A stretch of DNA of 64,000 bases from Falsiroseomonas frigidaquae (GTDB lineage Bacteria; Pseudomonadota; Alphaproteobacteria; Acetobacterales; Acetobacteraceae). Both the position numbers and the translations under genes were made by a program. Each line of letters begins with the position of its first letter. Position 1 is the stretch's first letter. Under the pieces are notes generated by a model. The model saw nothing but the letters and a program-made list of their open reading frames with translations. It did not search any database and was not told the origin of the DNA. Shown here one piece after another: positions 7,443 to 15,866 of this stretch. Where the stretch lies: positions 248,001 to 312,000 of the forward strand of contig NZ_JAAVTX010000005.1 of the NCBI RefSeq assembly GCF_012163145.1. The letters run 5' to 3'.

Positions 7443-8282
7443 TCAGGCCGCGACCCGCCGCCGCCGCAGCAGCCCATGGCGGGGGGAGGCCACCAGCGCC
7501 GCCAGGAAGATCGCCGTCAGCGCCAAAACGATGGACCCGGCGGTGGAGGCATCGAGCATGAAGCTGATCTGGATGCCGACGATGGTCGCAGTGCAGGCAC
7601 TCGCCACCGCCACCCAGACCATGCGGCCGAAGCGGTCTGTCATCAGGATGCCAATGGCGCCCGGTGTGATCAGCAGCGCCACCACCAGGATGACGCCCAC
7701 CGCCTGCACCCCGGCGACGATGCTGGCCGCCAGCACCGTCAGCAACAGCAGCCGCAGCCGGCCGACATGCAGGCCGACGATCCGCGCCTGACCGGGGTCG
7801 AAGCAGAAGAGCACCAGGTCCCGCCCCCGCAATGCCAGCACCAGCAGGGCGGCGGAGGCGATGCCGAGCGTGGTCCAGAAATCCTCCGTCTCGATGCCGA
7901 GGATGCTGCCGAACAGCACATGGGAGAGATGGACGTTGGAGCGCACCTGCGACAGCAGGATCAGCCCGACGGCGAACATGCCGCTGAACACCACGCCCAT
8001 CGCCGCATCCTCCTTGACCCGGGAGGTGGCACGGATGGCGCCGGAGGCGATGGCACAGGCCAGCCCGGCGGCGAAGGCGCCGATCACCAGCGGAATGCCG
8101 ATCAGCCAGGCGCCGACCACGCCGGGCAGGATGGCGTGGCTGACCGCATCGCCCATCAGCGACCAGCCCTTCAGCACCACGAAGCAGGACAGGATGGCGG
8201 ACAGGGTCGCGACCATCAGCCCCACCGCCAGCGCCTGCTGCATGAAGCCGTATTGCCAGGGCTGGATCAGCGCCTCGATCAT
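7443..8282 (-). CDS. sitD: Metal ABC transporter permease (SitD type)
   Basis: 279 aa, an ABC-3 family inner-membrane permease with about eight hydrophobic segments. MQQALAVGLMVATLSAILSC at the N-terminus and the GDAVSHAILPGVV coupling region near 57-70 are diagnostic. It forms the membrane channel with the neighbouring permease and imports Mn2+/Fe2+ delivered by the binding protein. The start overlaps the previous permease's stop by ATGA (8279-8282). sitC/sitD naming follows gene order and is approximate. Confidence 0.88.
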   Translation of the reverse strand: MIEALIQPWQYGFMQQALAVGLMVATLSAILSCFVVLKGWSLMGDAVSHAILPGVVGAWLIGIPLVIGAFAAGLACAIASGAIRATSRVKEDAAMGVVFSGMFAVGLILLSQVRSNVHLSHVLFGSILGIETEDFWTTLGIASAALLVLALRGRDLVLFCFDPGQARIVGLHVGRLRLLLLTVLAASIVAGVQAVGVILVVALLITPGAIGILMTDRFGRMVWVAVASACTATIVGIQISFMLDASTAGSIVLALTAIFLAALVASPRHGLLRRRRVAA

Positions 8283-9136
8283 GCGGGGGTCCCAACAGCC
8301 TTGGCCGCGGCGCGGCGGGTGGCGCGGATGCCGTGCTTCGGCGCGAAGACCAGCACGGCCACGAAGATCGCCGCCTGCAGCGCCACGATGCTGCCGCCGG
8401 TCGAGCCATCCAGGAAGTAGCTGGCATAGGCGCCCACCAGGCCGGTGGAGGCGCCGATGAAGGTGGCGATGGCCGCCATCCGCCCGAAGCGGTCGGCCAG
8501 CAGATAGGCGGTGGCGCCCGGCGTCACCAGCATGCCGATGACCAGCACCGCGCCCACCGCCTGCAGCCCCGCCACCGCGGTCGCCGCCAGCAGCATCAGC
8601 AGCAGGATGCGCATGTGGCCGGGGTTGCCGCCGGCTGCGACGAGCTGCACCGGGTCGAACAGCGACAGCATCAGGTCCCGCCCCCAGATGCCGAGCGCCA
8701 GCGCCACCACGCAGGCGATGATCGCCATCTGGATGATGTCCGCATCGGCGATGCCGAGCACATTGCCGAAGATGATGGTCTGCAGCCGGACATTCGACGG
8801 GAACAGCGACAGCAGGAACAGGCCGAGGCCGAAGAAGCCGGTGAATACCACGCCGATCACCGCATCCTCCCGGATCGGGGTGCGGCCGCGCAGGCCGGCC
8901 ATGGCGAGTGCCGCCAGCATGCCGGAGGCGAAGGCGCCGATCGCGAAGGGGATGCCGCCGAGCCAGGCCAGCACCACGCCAGGCACGATGGCATGGCTCA
9001 GCGCATCACCCATCAGCGACCAGCCCTTCAGCACCACGTAGCAGGATAGCAGCCCGGCGACGGCGCCGACCAGGCCGGCGATGCCCATGGCGCGCAGCAT
9101 GTAGTCGTATTCGAAGGGGATCAGGAGCTCGCTCAT
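8279..9136 (-). CDS. sitC: Metal ABC transporter permease (SitC type)
   Basis: 285 aa from ATG 9136; longer in-frame versions would translate the palindromic repeat upstream and are rejected. Family features: LLSCYVVLKGWSLMGDALSH with the conserved G-D-A-x-S-H, seven to eight hydrophobic segments and a basic C-terminus. It pairs with the next permease, to which it is coupled by a 4-nt overlap. A 157-nt gap containing a palindromic repeat separates it from the ATPase gene upstream. Confidence 0.88.
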   Translation of the reverse strand: MSELLIPFEYDYMLRAMGIAGLVGAVAGLLSCYVVLKGWSLMGDALSHAIVPGVVLAWLGGIPFAIGAFASGMLAALAMAGLRGRTPIREDAVIGVVFTGFFGLGLFLLSLFPSNVRLQTIIFGNVLGIADADIIQMAIIACVVALALGIWGRDLMLSLFDPVQLVAAGGNPGHMRILLLMLLAATAVAGLQAVGAVLVIGMLVTPGATAYLLADRFGRMAAIATFIGASTGLVGAYASYFLDGSTGGSIVALQAAIFVAVLVFAPKHGIRATRRAAAKAVGTPA

Positions 9137-9160
9137 GGGCGGAGCGTTCCGGTCGCGATG

Positions 9161-9274
9161 GCCCCCACCCCAACCCTCCCCCGCAAGCGCGGGGGAGGGA
9201 GCAGCCATGGTCCTCCCCCGCGCTTGCCGGGGGTTGCGGCACTGCCGCGACGCTGAAGGCTGGTCGGGGTGGGG
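9161..9274. repeat. REP-like palindromic intergenic repeat, copy 1
   Basis: The core hairpin has 11-bp arms, CCCTCCCCCGC (9174-9184) and its complement (9189-9199). A second CCCCCG/CGGGGG hairpin follows, and outer CCCCACCCC/GGGGTGGGG arms enclose both. A related element lies at 29354-29443. Here it interrupts the metal-transport operon between the ATPase and permease genes. Confidence 0.75.
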
Positions 9275-9293
9275 AAATCCGTCACGCGCACCC

Positions 9294-10187
9294 TCACAGA
9301 TCCTGCGTCAGGCGGCCGAGCACCCGGCCATCGGGCGCCATCACCAGCGGCCGTTCGTCATCGGACAGCACCACCACGTGGCCTGCTTCCAGCGGCGCAT
9401 GCGCCTTGGCCTGTTCCGGCAGGCTGTGCTGGCGCAGCGCGCCGCCGAAGGCGCGCAGCAGGTTGGGGCCGGTGAAGACCTCCGGCGTCGGCCCGGCGGC
9501 CAGCACGGTGCGGTTCACCAGCACCACATGGTCGCAGAAGGTCGGCACCGAGCCGAGGTTGTGGGTGGAGACCAGGATGATCCGGCCCTCGTCCCGCAAC
9601 TGGGTCAGCAGTTCGACGATCGCATCCTCCGTGGTCACGTCCACGCCGGTGAAGGGCTCGTCCAGCAGCAGCAATTCGCCGCCCTGCGCCAGGGCGCGGG
9701 CCAGGAAGACGCGCTTGCGCTGGCCACCGGACAGCTCGCCGATCTGGCGCTCCGCCAGGTCCAGCATGCCGACGCGCGCCAGCGCCGCATCCACCGCCTG
9801 CCGGTCCGCCGCGCGCGGGATGCGGAGCATGTTCATGTGGCCGTAGCGGCCCATCATCACCACGTCGCGCACGCCGACGGGGAAGGACCAGTCCACCTCC
9901 TCCGCCTGCGGCACATAGGCGACGAGGTTGCGCTTCAGCGCCGCCTGCACCTTCTCCCCACCGATGCGCACCTGCCCGGCCGAGGGCCGCACCAGGCCCA
10001 TGATCGCCTTGAACAGCGTGGATTTGCCGCTGCCATTCACGCCCACCAGCCCGCAGACCGTGCCGGGCTGCAGGCTGAAGCTGGCGTCGCGCAGTGCCAG
10101 GTGGCCGTTCGGATAGGCGACGGAGACGCCTTCCACGGATAGCCCGGCGCGCGTGCCGGGGGGACGCACCAGTGCGCCGTCCATCAA
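9294..10187 (-). CDS. sitB: Metal ABC transporter ATP-binding protein (SitB type)
   Basis: 297 aa. Walker [10 protein letters not shown] near residues 50-58, the Q-loop region [11 protein letters not shown], the signature LSGGQRKRV near 150, and Walker [13 protein letters not shown] near 173 are intact. The [21 protein letters not shown] stretch is typical of Mn/Zn importers. A C-terminal extension of about 50 residues goes beyond the usual 250-aa core. The start overlaps the binding-protein gene by 4 nt, so the two are co-translated. Confidence 0.92.
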   Translation of the reverse strand: MMDGALVRPPGTRAGLSVEGVSVAYPNGHLALRDASFSLQPGTVCGLVGVNGSGKSTLFKAIMGLVRPSAGQVRIGGEKVQAALKRNLVAYVPQAEEVDWSFPVGVRDVVMMGRYGHMNMLRIPRAADRQAVDAALARVGMLDLAERQIGELSGGQRKRVFLARALAQGGELLLLDEPFTGVDVTTEDAIVELLTQLRDEGRIILVSTHNLGSVPTFCDHVVLVNRTVLAAGPTPEVFTGPNLLRAFGGALRQHSLPEQAKAHAPLEAGHVVVLSDDERPLVMAPDGRVLGRLTQDL

Positions 10188-11107
10188 CGGGGCGCCTGGT
10201 TGCCGAAGAAGCCACGCAGGATGATGTCCGCGTTGACCTCCAGCAGCTTCAGGTAGGTCGGCGCCGGGCCGTCCTCCGCGGTCAGGCTGTCCACGAACAG
10301 CGCACCGCCGTAGCGGGCCCCCGCCTCCCGCGCCACCTGGCGCATCGGGCGGTCATTCACCGTGCTTTCGCAGAACACGGCGGGCACGCGGGTGCGGCGC
10401 ACCGCGTCGATCATCGCGCGGACCTGGCGCGGCGTGCCCTCATCCTCCGCGTTGATCGGCCAGAGATAGGCCTCGCGCAGGTCGTAGTCGCGCGTCAGGT
10501 AGCTGAAGGCGCCCTCGCAGGTGGCGAGCACGCGGCGATCGGCCGGCAGGCGGGCCAGGCTTTCGCGCAGCCTGGCATCTACGGCGCGGATCTGCGCGGC
10601 GTAGCGTTCAGCATTGGCTGCGTAGGTGGCGGCATTGGCGGGGTCGATGCCGGCCAGCGCCTTGCGGATGTTCTCGACATAGACCAGCGCCAGGGTGGGC
10701 GACATCCAGGCATGCGGGTTGGGCTGGTTCTCATAGGGCCCCTGGCCGATGCCGATCGGCGTGATCCCTTCCGTCAGGACCGCCTGCCGGGTGCTGCCGG
10801 CGCGGCTGAAGAAGCGTTCGAACCAGCGCTCCAGCCCCATGCCGTTCCACAGCACCAGGTCCGCGGACCGTGCCCGCACCACGTCGAGCGGCGTCGGCTC
10901 GTAGTCGTGGATCTCGGCGCCCGGGCGGGTCAGGCTTTCGACCAGCGCCGCCTCGCCCGCCACGTTCTGCGCCATGTCGGCGAGCACGGTGAAGGTGGCG
11001 ACGATGCGCTTGGGCGCCTGGGCTGCGCTTGGCGTGGCCACCGCGCCCAGGGCGGCAAGTCCGAGCGTGGTGGCCAGCAGGTGGCGGCGGGTTGCGGCTT
11101 CGGTCAT
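10184..11107 (-). CDS. sitA: Metal ABC transporter substrate-binding protein (SitA type)
   Basis: 307 aa, cluster A-I periplasmic metal binder. A Tat-like signal ([16 protein letters not shown]) ends near residue 29. Ligand positions of the Mn/Fe subgroup are visible: H in [11 protein letters not shown] in NPHAWMSP, E in CEGAFSYL, and D in FVDSL. The [17 protein letters not shown] block is characteristic of SitA/MntC rather than ZnuA, and there is no His-rich loop. ATG 11107 gives the signal peptide. It is the first gene of the operon; a palindromic candidate operator lies 99-114 nt upstream. Confidence 0.9.
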   Translation of the reverse strand: MTEAATRRHLLATTLGLAALGAVATPSAAQAPKRIVATFTVLADMAQNVAGEAALVESLTRPGAEIHDYEPTPLDVVRARSADLVLWNGMGLERWFERFFSRAGSTRQAVLTEGITPIGIGQGPYENQPNPHAWMSPTLALVYVENIRKALAGIDPANAATYAANAERYAAQIRAVDARLRESLARLPADRRVLATCEGAFSYLTRDYDLREAYLWPINAEDEGTPRQVRAMIDAVRRTRVPAVFCESTVNDRPMRQVAREAGARYGGALFVDSLTAEDGPAPTYLKLLEVNADIILRGFFGNQAPR

Positions 11108-11452
11108 GCGAATCCCTTGATCGAGGATGGGCGAAGGAGCCTTGGGCGTGTCTCGGCTACAGATAAATGTCGTCTCTGGTTGATGATCTTGCTCGGCCGT
11201 CAGTATGTAGCCAAGGCTACAGGTGTCGCAAGGCCCTTGCAGATCGCAGAAGCGCGAGCGACGCACCAACTGGCTCGAAGAGCTTGCAATCCCGCCCCGC
11301 AGCCGTCATATCAGTCGGGTCATCGTCGTTTGGTTCGGCCTGCTCCTCCTGCTCAACCCCTTGAGTGCCGAGCCTGGTGTCCGTTTCCCCTCAGCGTGAT
11401 CCGCAGCGCGATGTCGCGATGCGGCCTCCCTCATGAACGGAACACCTCCATC
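11108..11452. promoter_or_regulatory. 345-nt divergent intergenic region, sitA and cold-shock gene
   Basis: No convincing ORF. The sitA side carries the TGTAGCC dyad. The csp side probably supplies the 5' leader of the cold-shock mRNA; it has small GC-rich repeats (GCGATG twice near 11409-11421) but no strong Shine-Dalgarno before ATG 11453. Confidence 0.6.
11155..11221 (-). promoter_or_regulatory. Candidate MntR operator and promoter for the sit operon
   Basis: TGTAGCCAAGGCTACA (11206-11221) is a perfect 7-bp dyad with a 2-nt centre. The half site recurs at 11155-11161. Read on the minus strand, the dyad falls between a TTGCGA -35-like and a TACATA -10-like hexamer with 16-nt spacing. The TAGC core resembles the E. 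coli MntR box, but the spacer differs. Assignment to MntR is inference from position. Confidence 0.5.
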
Positions 11453-11659
11453 ATGGCTATCGGCACTGTTAAGTGGTTCAACGCGACCAAGGGCTACGGC
11501 TTCATCCAGCCGGAAGACGGCTCCAAGGACGTCTTCCTGCACATCTCCGATGTGCAGCGCGCCGGTCTGCAGGACCCGCGCGAGGGCGACAAGATCGAGT
11601 ACGAGATCCAGCGCGGCCAGCAGGGCAAGGAATCTGCCGGCAACCTGAAGCGCGTCTGA
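11453..11659 (+). CDS. Cold-shock protein (CspA family)
   Basis: 68 aa, one cold-shock domain. The RNA-binding motifs are [11 protein letters not shown] (RNP1 type) and DVFLHIS (RNP2 type), with a leading GTVKWFN. Such proteins melt RNA structure and act as transcription antiterminators. It is monocistronic and followed by two hairpins, the second with a T-run. The ATG is preceded by only weak ribosome-site similarity (GGAA 10 nt upstream), which is compatible with structure-dependent initiation. Confidence 0.95.
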   Translation: MAIGTVKWFNATKGYGFIQPEDGSKDVFLHISDVQRAGLQDPREGDKIEYEIQRGQQGKESAGNLKRV

Positions 11660-11664
11660 TGCGC

Positions 11665-11735
11665 CGGGCCGGTTGATCCGGCCCGCGTTTCAAGCCTTCC
11701 AGCGGCCCCGTTGCCTTGTGCGACGGGGCCGTTTT
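11665..11735 (+). terminator. Tandem hairpins ending in TTTT after the cold-shock gene
   Basis: Hairpin 1: CGGGCCGG/CCGGCCCG (11665-11685). Hairpin 2: CGGCCCCGT/ACGGGGCCG (11703-11731), extendable to 12 bp with one wobble, then TTTT. The second is a good intrinsic terminator for the cold-shock gene. Confidence 0.8.
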
Positions 11736-11783
11736 GCTGTCCGCAGCCTTGCTGTCTGTGTTCGGCCTGTTGGATCTGCCGCG

Positions 11784-11806
11784 GGGGGGCGACGGGATCG
11801 CCCCCC
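11784..11806 (-). terminator. 9-bp hairpin after the peptide ABC operon
   Basis: GGGGGGCGA and TCGCCCCCC around a 5-nt loop, 18 nt past the stop of the last operon gene. No T-run; probably a transcript-end structure. Confidence 0.5.
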
Positions 11807-11824
11807 TCCGGCCCGCCCGATGGA

Positions 11825-12880
11825 TCAGGCGGCGTCGTTCAGATGGCAGGCGCTGCGCTGGCCGGGCGCGATCTCCCGCAGCTTCGGCACCTCCACCCGG
11901 CAGCGGTCGAAGGCGTGCGGGCAGCGCGGATGGAAGTGGCAGCCGGGCGGCGGGTTCAGCGGCGACGGGATTTCCCCCTTCACCGTGGCGAAGGCCCGCT
12001 TGCGATTGCCGATGCGCGGCACGCTGGCCAACAGCGACTGCGTATAGGGGTGGTTGGCGGCGGCGAAGACGCGCTCGGTCGGCGCTTCCTCGACCACCCG
12101 GCCGAGATACATGATCACCACCCGGTCGCTCAGATGTTCCACCACGCCGAGATCGTGGCTGATGAACAGGTAGGTGAGGTCCAGGTCCTTCCGCAACTGC
12201 ATGAACAGGTTGAGGATCTGCGCCTGGATCGACACGTCCAGCGCCGCCACCGCCTCGTCGCAGACGATGAATTCCGGCGCTACCGCCAGCGCCCGGGCGA
12301 TGCCGATTCGCTGGCGCTGGCCGCCGGAGAACTGGTGCGGGTAGCGCCGCTTGAAGGCCGGGTCGAGGCCGGCGCGGCGCATCTGCTCATCGACATAGGC
12401 ATCGAAATTGGCGCGCGTCGCCAGCCCATGCACCAGCGGCGCCTCGCCGACGATGTCCGCCACCCGCATGCGTGGGTTGAGGCTGGCATAGGGGTCCTGG
12501 AAGATCATCTGCCGGCGCAGCTTGCCGATCTTCGCGGCCTCGCCCTGCATCGCGGCGACGTTCTGGCCGTTCCAGAACACCTCGCCCTCGGATTGCGGCA
12601 GGATGCCCGCGACGATCCGGCCGAGCGTCGACTTGCCGCAGCCGGATTCACCGACCAGGCCGACCACCTCGCCCTTGCGGACGCGGAGATCCACATGGTC
12701 CACCGCGTGGACGATCTCCTCCTTCACCGAGGCGCCGAGGCGACGCGCCAGCTTAGCGGCGATGTCGAGCTTCTTCGAGAAGCGGCGGGAGACCTGCCGC
12801 AGTTCGATCATCGGCGTCTCGCTATCCGCGAAGACGCGCGGTGCATCCGGCACCTGGGTCTGCATCTGGCTCTGGCTCAT
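11825..12880 (-). CDS. dppF: Dipeptide/oligopeptide ABC transporter ATPase (DppF type)
   Basis: 351 aa. Walker A GESGCGKSTLG near 97, signature FSGGQRQRIGIARAL near 198, Walker B FIVCDEAVAALDVS near 220, and the peptide-type C-terminus NPPPGCHFHPRCPHAFDRC with its cysteine cluster (often a 4Fe-4S-like site). It pairs with the preceding ATPase. ATG 12880 overlaps that gene's stop by ATGA, so a longer reading upstream is rejected. Last gene of the operon. Confidence 0.92.
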   Translation of the reverse strand: MSQSQMQTQVPDAPRVFADSETPMIELRQVSRRFSKKLDIAAKLARRLGASVKEEIVHAVDHVDLRVRKGEVVGLVGESGCGKSTLGRIVAGILPQSEGEVFWNGQNVAAMQGEAAKIGKLRRQMIFQDPYASLNPRMRVADIVGEAPLVHGLATRANFDAYVDEQMRRAGLDPAFKRRYPHQFSGGQRQRIGIARALAVAPEFIVCDEAVAALDVSIQAQILNLFMQLRKDLDLTYLFISHDLGVVEHLSDRVVIMYLGRVVEEAPTERVFAAANHPYTQSLLASVPRIGNRKRAFATVKGEIPSPLNPPPGCHFHPRCPHAFDRCRVEVPKLREIAPGQRSACHLNDAA

Positions 12881-13908
12881 GCCGACTCCACCTCCTCGAG
12901 ATGCGGGTGGTGGCAGCGTGCCAGGCGGTTCGGCAGCCAGGGATGCAGGGTGGGCATGACGATGCAATCCTCCGCCGCGCGCGGGCAGCGGGCACGGAAG
13001 GAACAGCCTTCCGGCAGGTTGAGCAACGACGGCGTCATGCCCGGAATCTGCCGCAGCGGCACGCCGCGCTTGTTGCGCGACGGCACGCTGCCGATCAGGC
13101 CATGCGTGTAGGGGTGCAGCGGCGCGTCCAGCACCTCCCCCACATCGCCGTATTCGACGACCCGGCCGGCGTACATGACGGCGATGTCGTCGGCGAGGCC
13201 GGCAACCACGGACAGGTCATGGGTGATCCACAGCATCGCCGTGCCGGTGGTGGCGCAAAGCTTCTGCACCTCCGCCAGGATCTGGCCCTGGATGGTCACG
13301 TCCAGCGCCGTGGTAGGCTCGTCCGCCACGATCAGGTCGGGCCGGTGAAGCAGGGCAATGGCGATGGCGACGCGCTGGCGCATGCCGCCGGAGAATTGGT
13401 GCGGATAGGATTTCAGGCGTTCATCCGGGGACGGGATGCCAACCATGCCGAGCGCATCGCGCGCCCGGGCGCGGGCATCGGCATCCGAAACCTTCTCATG
13501 CGCCTGCACCGTCTCGATCATCTGCGTGTCGATGCGCAGGACCGGGTTCAGCGTCATCATCGGATCCTGGAAGATCATGGCGATGCGGTTGCCTCGCAGG
13601 GTCCGCATCTCCTCCTCAGACAGGGTCGCGAGGTCGCGCCCCTGGAACAGGATGGACCCGCCGACAATGCGGCCGGGCGGATCTATCAGCTTCATGATGG
13701 AGAAGCCGGTCACCGTCTTGCCGGAGCCGCTTTCGCCGACCAGCCCCAGCACCTTGCCGCGGCCGATGGTGAAGGACACGTCGTTCACCGCCTTCACCAC
13801 CCCGGCGCGGGTGAAGAAGTGGGTCTGGAGGTTCCGGACCTCCAGCGTCGGCGCCGCAGCCTGTGCGGCGACCAGCGTCGGCGCCGAGGTGTTCGTGGTA
13901 TCAGCCAT
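12877..13908 (-). CDS. dppD: Dipeptide/oligopeptide ABC transporter ATPase (DppD type)
   Basis: 343 aa from ATG 13908 (a GTG two codons upstream is possible). Walker [12 protein letters not shown], signature [15 protein letters not shown], Walker [15 protein letters not shown] and the C-terminal [14 protein letters not shown] cluster are all intact. It energises uptake together with the DppF-type subunit. AAGGGTG provides the ribosome site. It starts 8 nt after the DppC-type gene. Confidence 0.92.
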   Translation of the reverse strand: MADTTNTSAPTLVAAQAAAPTLEVRNLQTHFFTRAGVVKAVNDVSFTIGRGKVLGLVGESGSGKTVTGFSIMKLIDPPGRIVGGSILFQGRDLATLSEEEMRTLRGNRIAMIFQDPMMTLNPVLRIDTQMIETVQAHEKVSDADARARARDALGMVGIPSPDERLKSYPHQFSGGMRQRVAIAIALLHRPDLIVADEPTTALDVTIQGQILAEVQKLCATTGTAMLWITHDLSVVAGLADDIAVMYAGRVVEYGDVGEVLDAPLHPYTHGLIGSVPSRNKRGVPLRQIPGMTPSLLNLPEGCSFRARCPRAAEDCIVMPTLHPWLPNRLARCHHPHLEEVESA

Positions 13909-13916
13909 GGGCACCC

Positions 13917-14846
13917 TTACTTCTGCAGCCGCGGGTTCAACACGTCGCGCAACTGGTCACCGACCAGGTTGATGGCGACGATGGTCACCAGCAGCGCGAT
14001 GCCTGGATAGAACGAGATCCAGTACTTGCCCGACAGCATGTATTCATAGCCGTTTGCGATCAGCAGGCCGAGCGAGGGCTCGGTGATCGGCACGCCAAGG
14101 CCGAGGAAGGACAGCGTCGCCTCCAGCGCGATGGCGCGTGCCACCTGCATGGTGCCGATGACGATCAGCGGCGGCAGGCAGTTCGGCAGCAGGTGGCGGA
14201 ACAGGATGCGGTAGCGCGGCAGCGCCAGGCATTCCGCCGCCTCGATGTATTCGCGCCGACGTTCGACCAGCGCGGTGCCGCGCACCGTTCGGGCATAATA
14301 CGCCCATTCCACAACCACGATCGCAATCACCACATTGGTGACCGACTTGCCGAGAAACGCCAAAATCATCAGCGCGACGAGGATCGACGGGAAGGACAGC
14401 TGCAGGTCGACGATGCGCATGATGATGCTGTCGGTCTTGCCGCCGGCATAGGCCGCGGCGAGGCCGAGCGAAGCACCGACCATGCAGGCGATGAAGGCGG
14501 AGCCGGCGCCGACGGTCAGCGAGATCCGCAGCCCGTACATGATGCCGGAAAGCATGTCCCGCCCCTGGTCATCGGTGCCGAGCCAGTAGGTGATGGCGCC
14601 GTCGCCGGATTGGGCGCCGGGTTCCAGCCGCCCATCCATGATGTCCAGCACCGCAAGGTCGTAGGGGTCCTGCGGCGAGATGAAGGGCGCCAGGATCGCC
14701 ACCACGATGATGATGGAGATCACGATCAAGCCGCCCAGGGCGAGCTTCGATTCGGCGAATTCCGAGCAGAAGCGCCGGAACGGCGTTTCCACCTTGACCT
14801 TGGCGGGATCCTCGATGGGAGCTCCCTGGCCGACGACCGCGCTCAT
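13917..14846 (-). CDS. dppC: Peptide-type ABC transporter permease (DppC type)
   Basis: 309 aa. A cytoplasmic N-terminus with RFCSEFAESKLALGG is followed by about six membrane segments. The EAA loop near 200-220 reads EYIEAAECLALPRYRILFRHLLPN, the usual contact with the ATPase. GTDDQGRDMLSG after the first segment is a DppC hallmark. It forms a heterodimer with the DppB-type protein, 13 nt upstream. Confidence 0.9.
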   Translation of the reverse strand: MSAVVGQGAPIEDPAKVKVETPFRRFCSEFAESKLALGGLIVISIIIVVAILAPFISPQDPYDLAVLDIMDGRLEPGAQSGDGAITYWLGTDDQGRDMLSGIMYGLRISLTVGAGSAFIACMVGASLGLAAAYAGGKTDSIIMRIVDLQLSFPSILVALMILAFLGKSVTNVVIAIVVVEWAYYARTVRGTALVERRREYIEAAECLALPRYRILFRHLLPNCLPPLIVIGTMQVARAIALEATLSFLGLGVPITEPSLGLLIANGYEYMLSGKYWISFYPGIALLVTIVAINLVGDQLRDVLNPRLQK

Positions 14847-14859
14847 GCCGCGCTCCCCT

Positions 14860-15831
14860 TCACTTGCTGTCCAGCCGCACGCGCGGGTCGAGCACCGAAT
14901 ACATCAGGTCCACCACCAGGTTGATGGTGATGAACATCAGCACGACGATCATCAGGTAGGCGACGATGACCGGGCGATCGAGCACGTTGATGCTGTCGAT
15001 GATGAGCTTGCCCATGCCGGGCCAGGCGAAAATGCTCTCCGTCACGACGGAGAAGGCGATGGTGCTGCCGAACTCCAGCCCAGTGACGGTGACGACCGGG
15101 ATCAGGATGTTCTTGAAGACGTGCACGAAGGTCACGCGGAACGGGCTCAGCCCCTTGGCGCGGGCGAACTTCACGTAGTCCATCAGCATGGTCTCCCGCA
15201 CCCCCGCGCGGGTCAGGCGGATGACCAGGCTGATCTTGAACAGCGCGAGGTTCAGCGCCGGCATCGCCAGATGCGTCAGCCCGTCCCAGGTCAGGAAGGA
15301 CCAGCGCGTGCCGAGGATCTCCACCGTCTCGCCACGCCCCGTCGAGGGCAGCCAGCCGAGCTGGACGGCGAACACCATGATGAGCATCAGCCCGACCCAG
15401 AAGGTGGGCAGCGAGAAGCCGAGGATCGACCCCGCCATGATGCCCTTGCTGGCGAGGCTGTTCGGCTTCAGCCCGGCATAGAGGCCGAGCGGCAGGCCGA
15501 TCAGGATCGCGCCGAAGGTGGCCGCGAAGGCCAGCTCCAGCGTCGCCGGCATGCGCTGCAGGATCAGTTCCAGCGCCGGCTCGTTGAACACGAAGGACCG
15601 GCCCAGATCGCCCTGCACCGCCTTGCCCAGGAAGATCAGGTATTGCTGCCAGAGCGGCAGATCGAGGCCGAGCGCCGCGATCGCGCGCTCACGCTCCATC
15701 TGGTCGGCATCCGGGCTGATCAGGATCTCGACCGGGTCGCCGATGGCGAAGACGCCAACGAAGACGATGATCGACATCGCCAGCACCACGCCGGCGGCCT
15801 GGATCAGCCGCCGCAGCAAATAGACGCTCAT
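14860..15831 (-). CDS. dppB: Peptide-type ABC transporter permease (DppB type)
   Basis: 323 aa. The N-terminal MSVYLLRRLIQAAGVVLAMS segment, six predicted membrane spans, and the VKFARAKGLSPFRVTFVHVF EAA loop identify a DppB/OppB permease. FPDPDQ-type periplasmic loop residues are replaced by ISPDADQMER. It lies 35 nt after the binding-protein gene in the five-gene operon. Confidence 0.9.
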   Translation of the reverse strand: MSVYLLRRLIQAAGVVLAMSIIVFVGVFAIGDPVEILISPDADQMERERAIAALGLDLPLWQQYLIFLGKAVQGDLGRSFVFNEPALELILQRMPATLELAFAATFGAILIGLPLGLYAGLKPNSLASKGIMAGSILGFSLPTFWVGLMLIMVFAVQLGWLPSTGRGETVEILGTRWSFLTWDGLTHLAMPALNLALFKISLVIRLTRAGVRETMLMDYVKFARAKGLSPFRVTFVHVFKNILIPVVTVTGLEFGSTIAFSVVTESIFAWPGMGKLIIDSINVLDRPVIVAYLMIVVLMFITINLVVDLMYSVLDPRVRLDSK

Positions 15832-15866
15832 CCCGGTCCCCTTACTCTACCCGCTTGCCGCCCGCC

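Noticed and set aside
11167-11364. 65-aa frame in the sitA-csp gap
   Set aside because: No ribosome site, no conserved features, and it crosses the probable sit operator and promoter.
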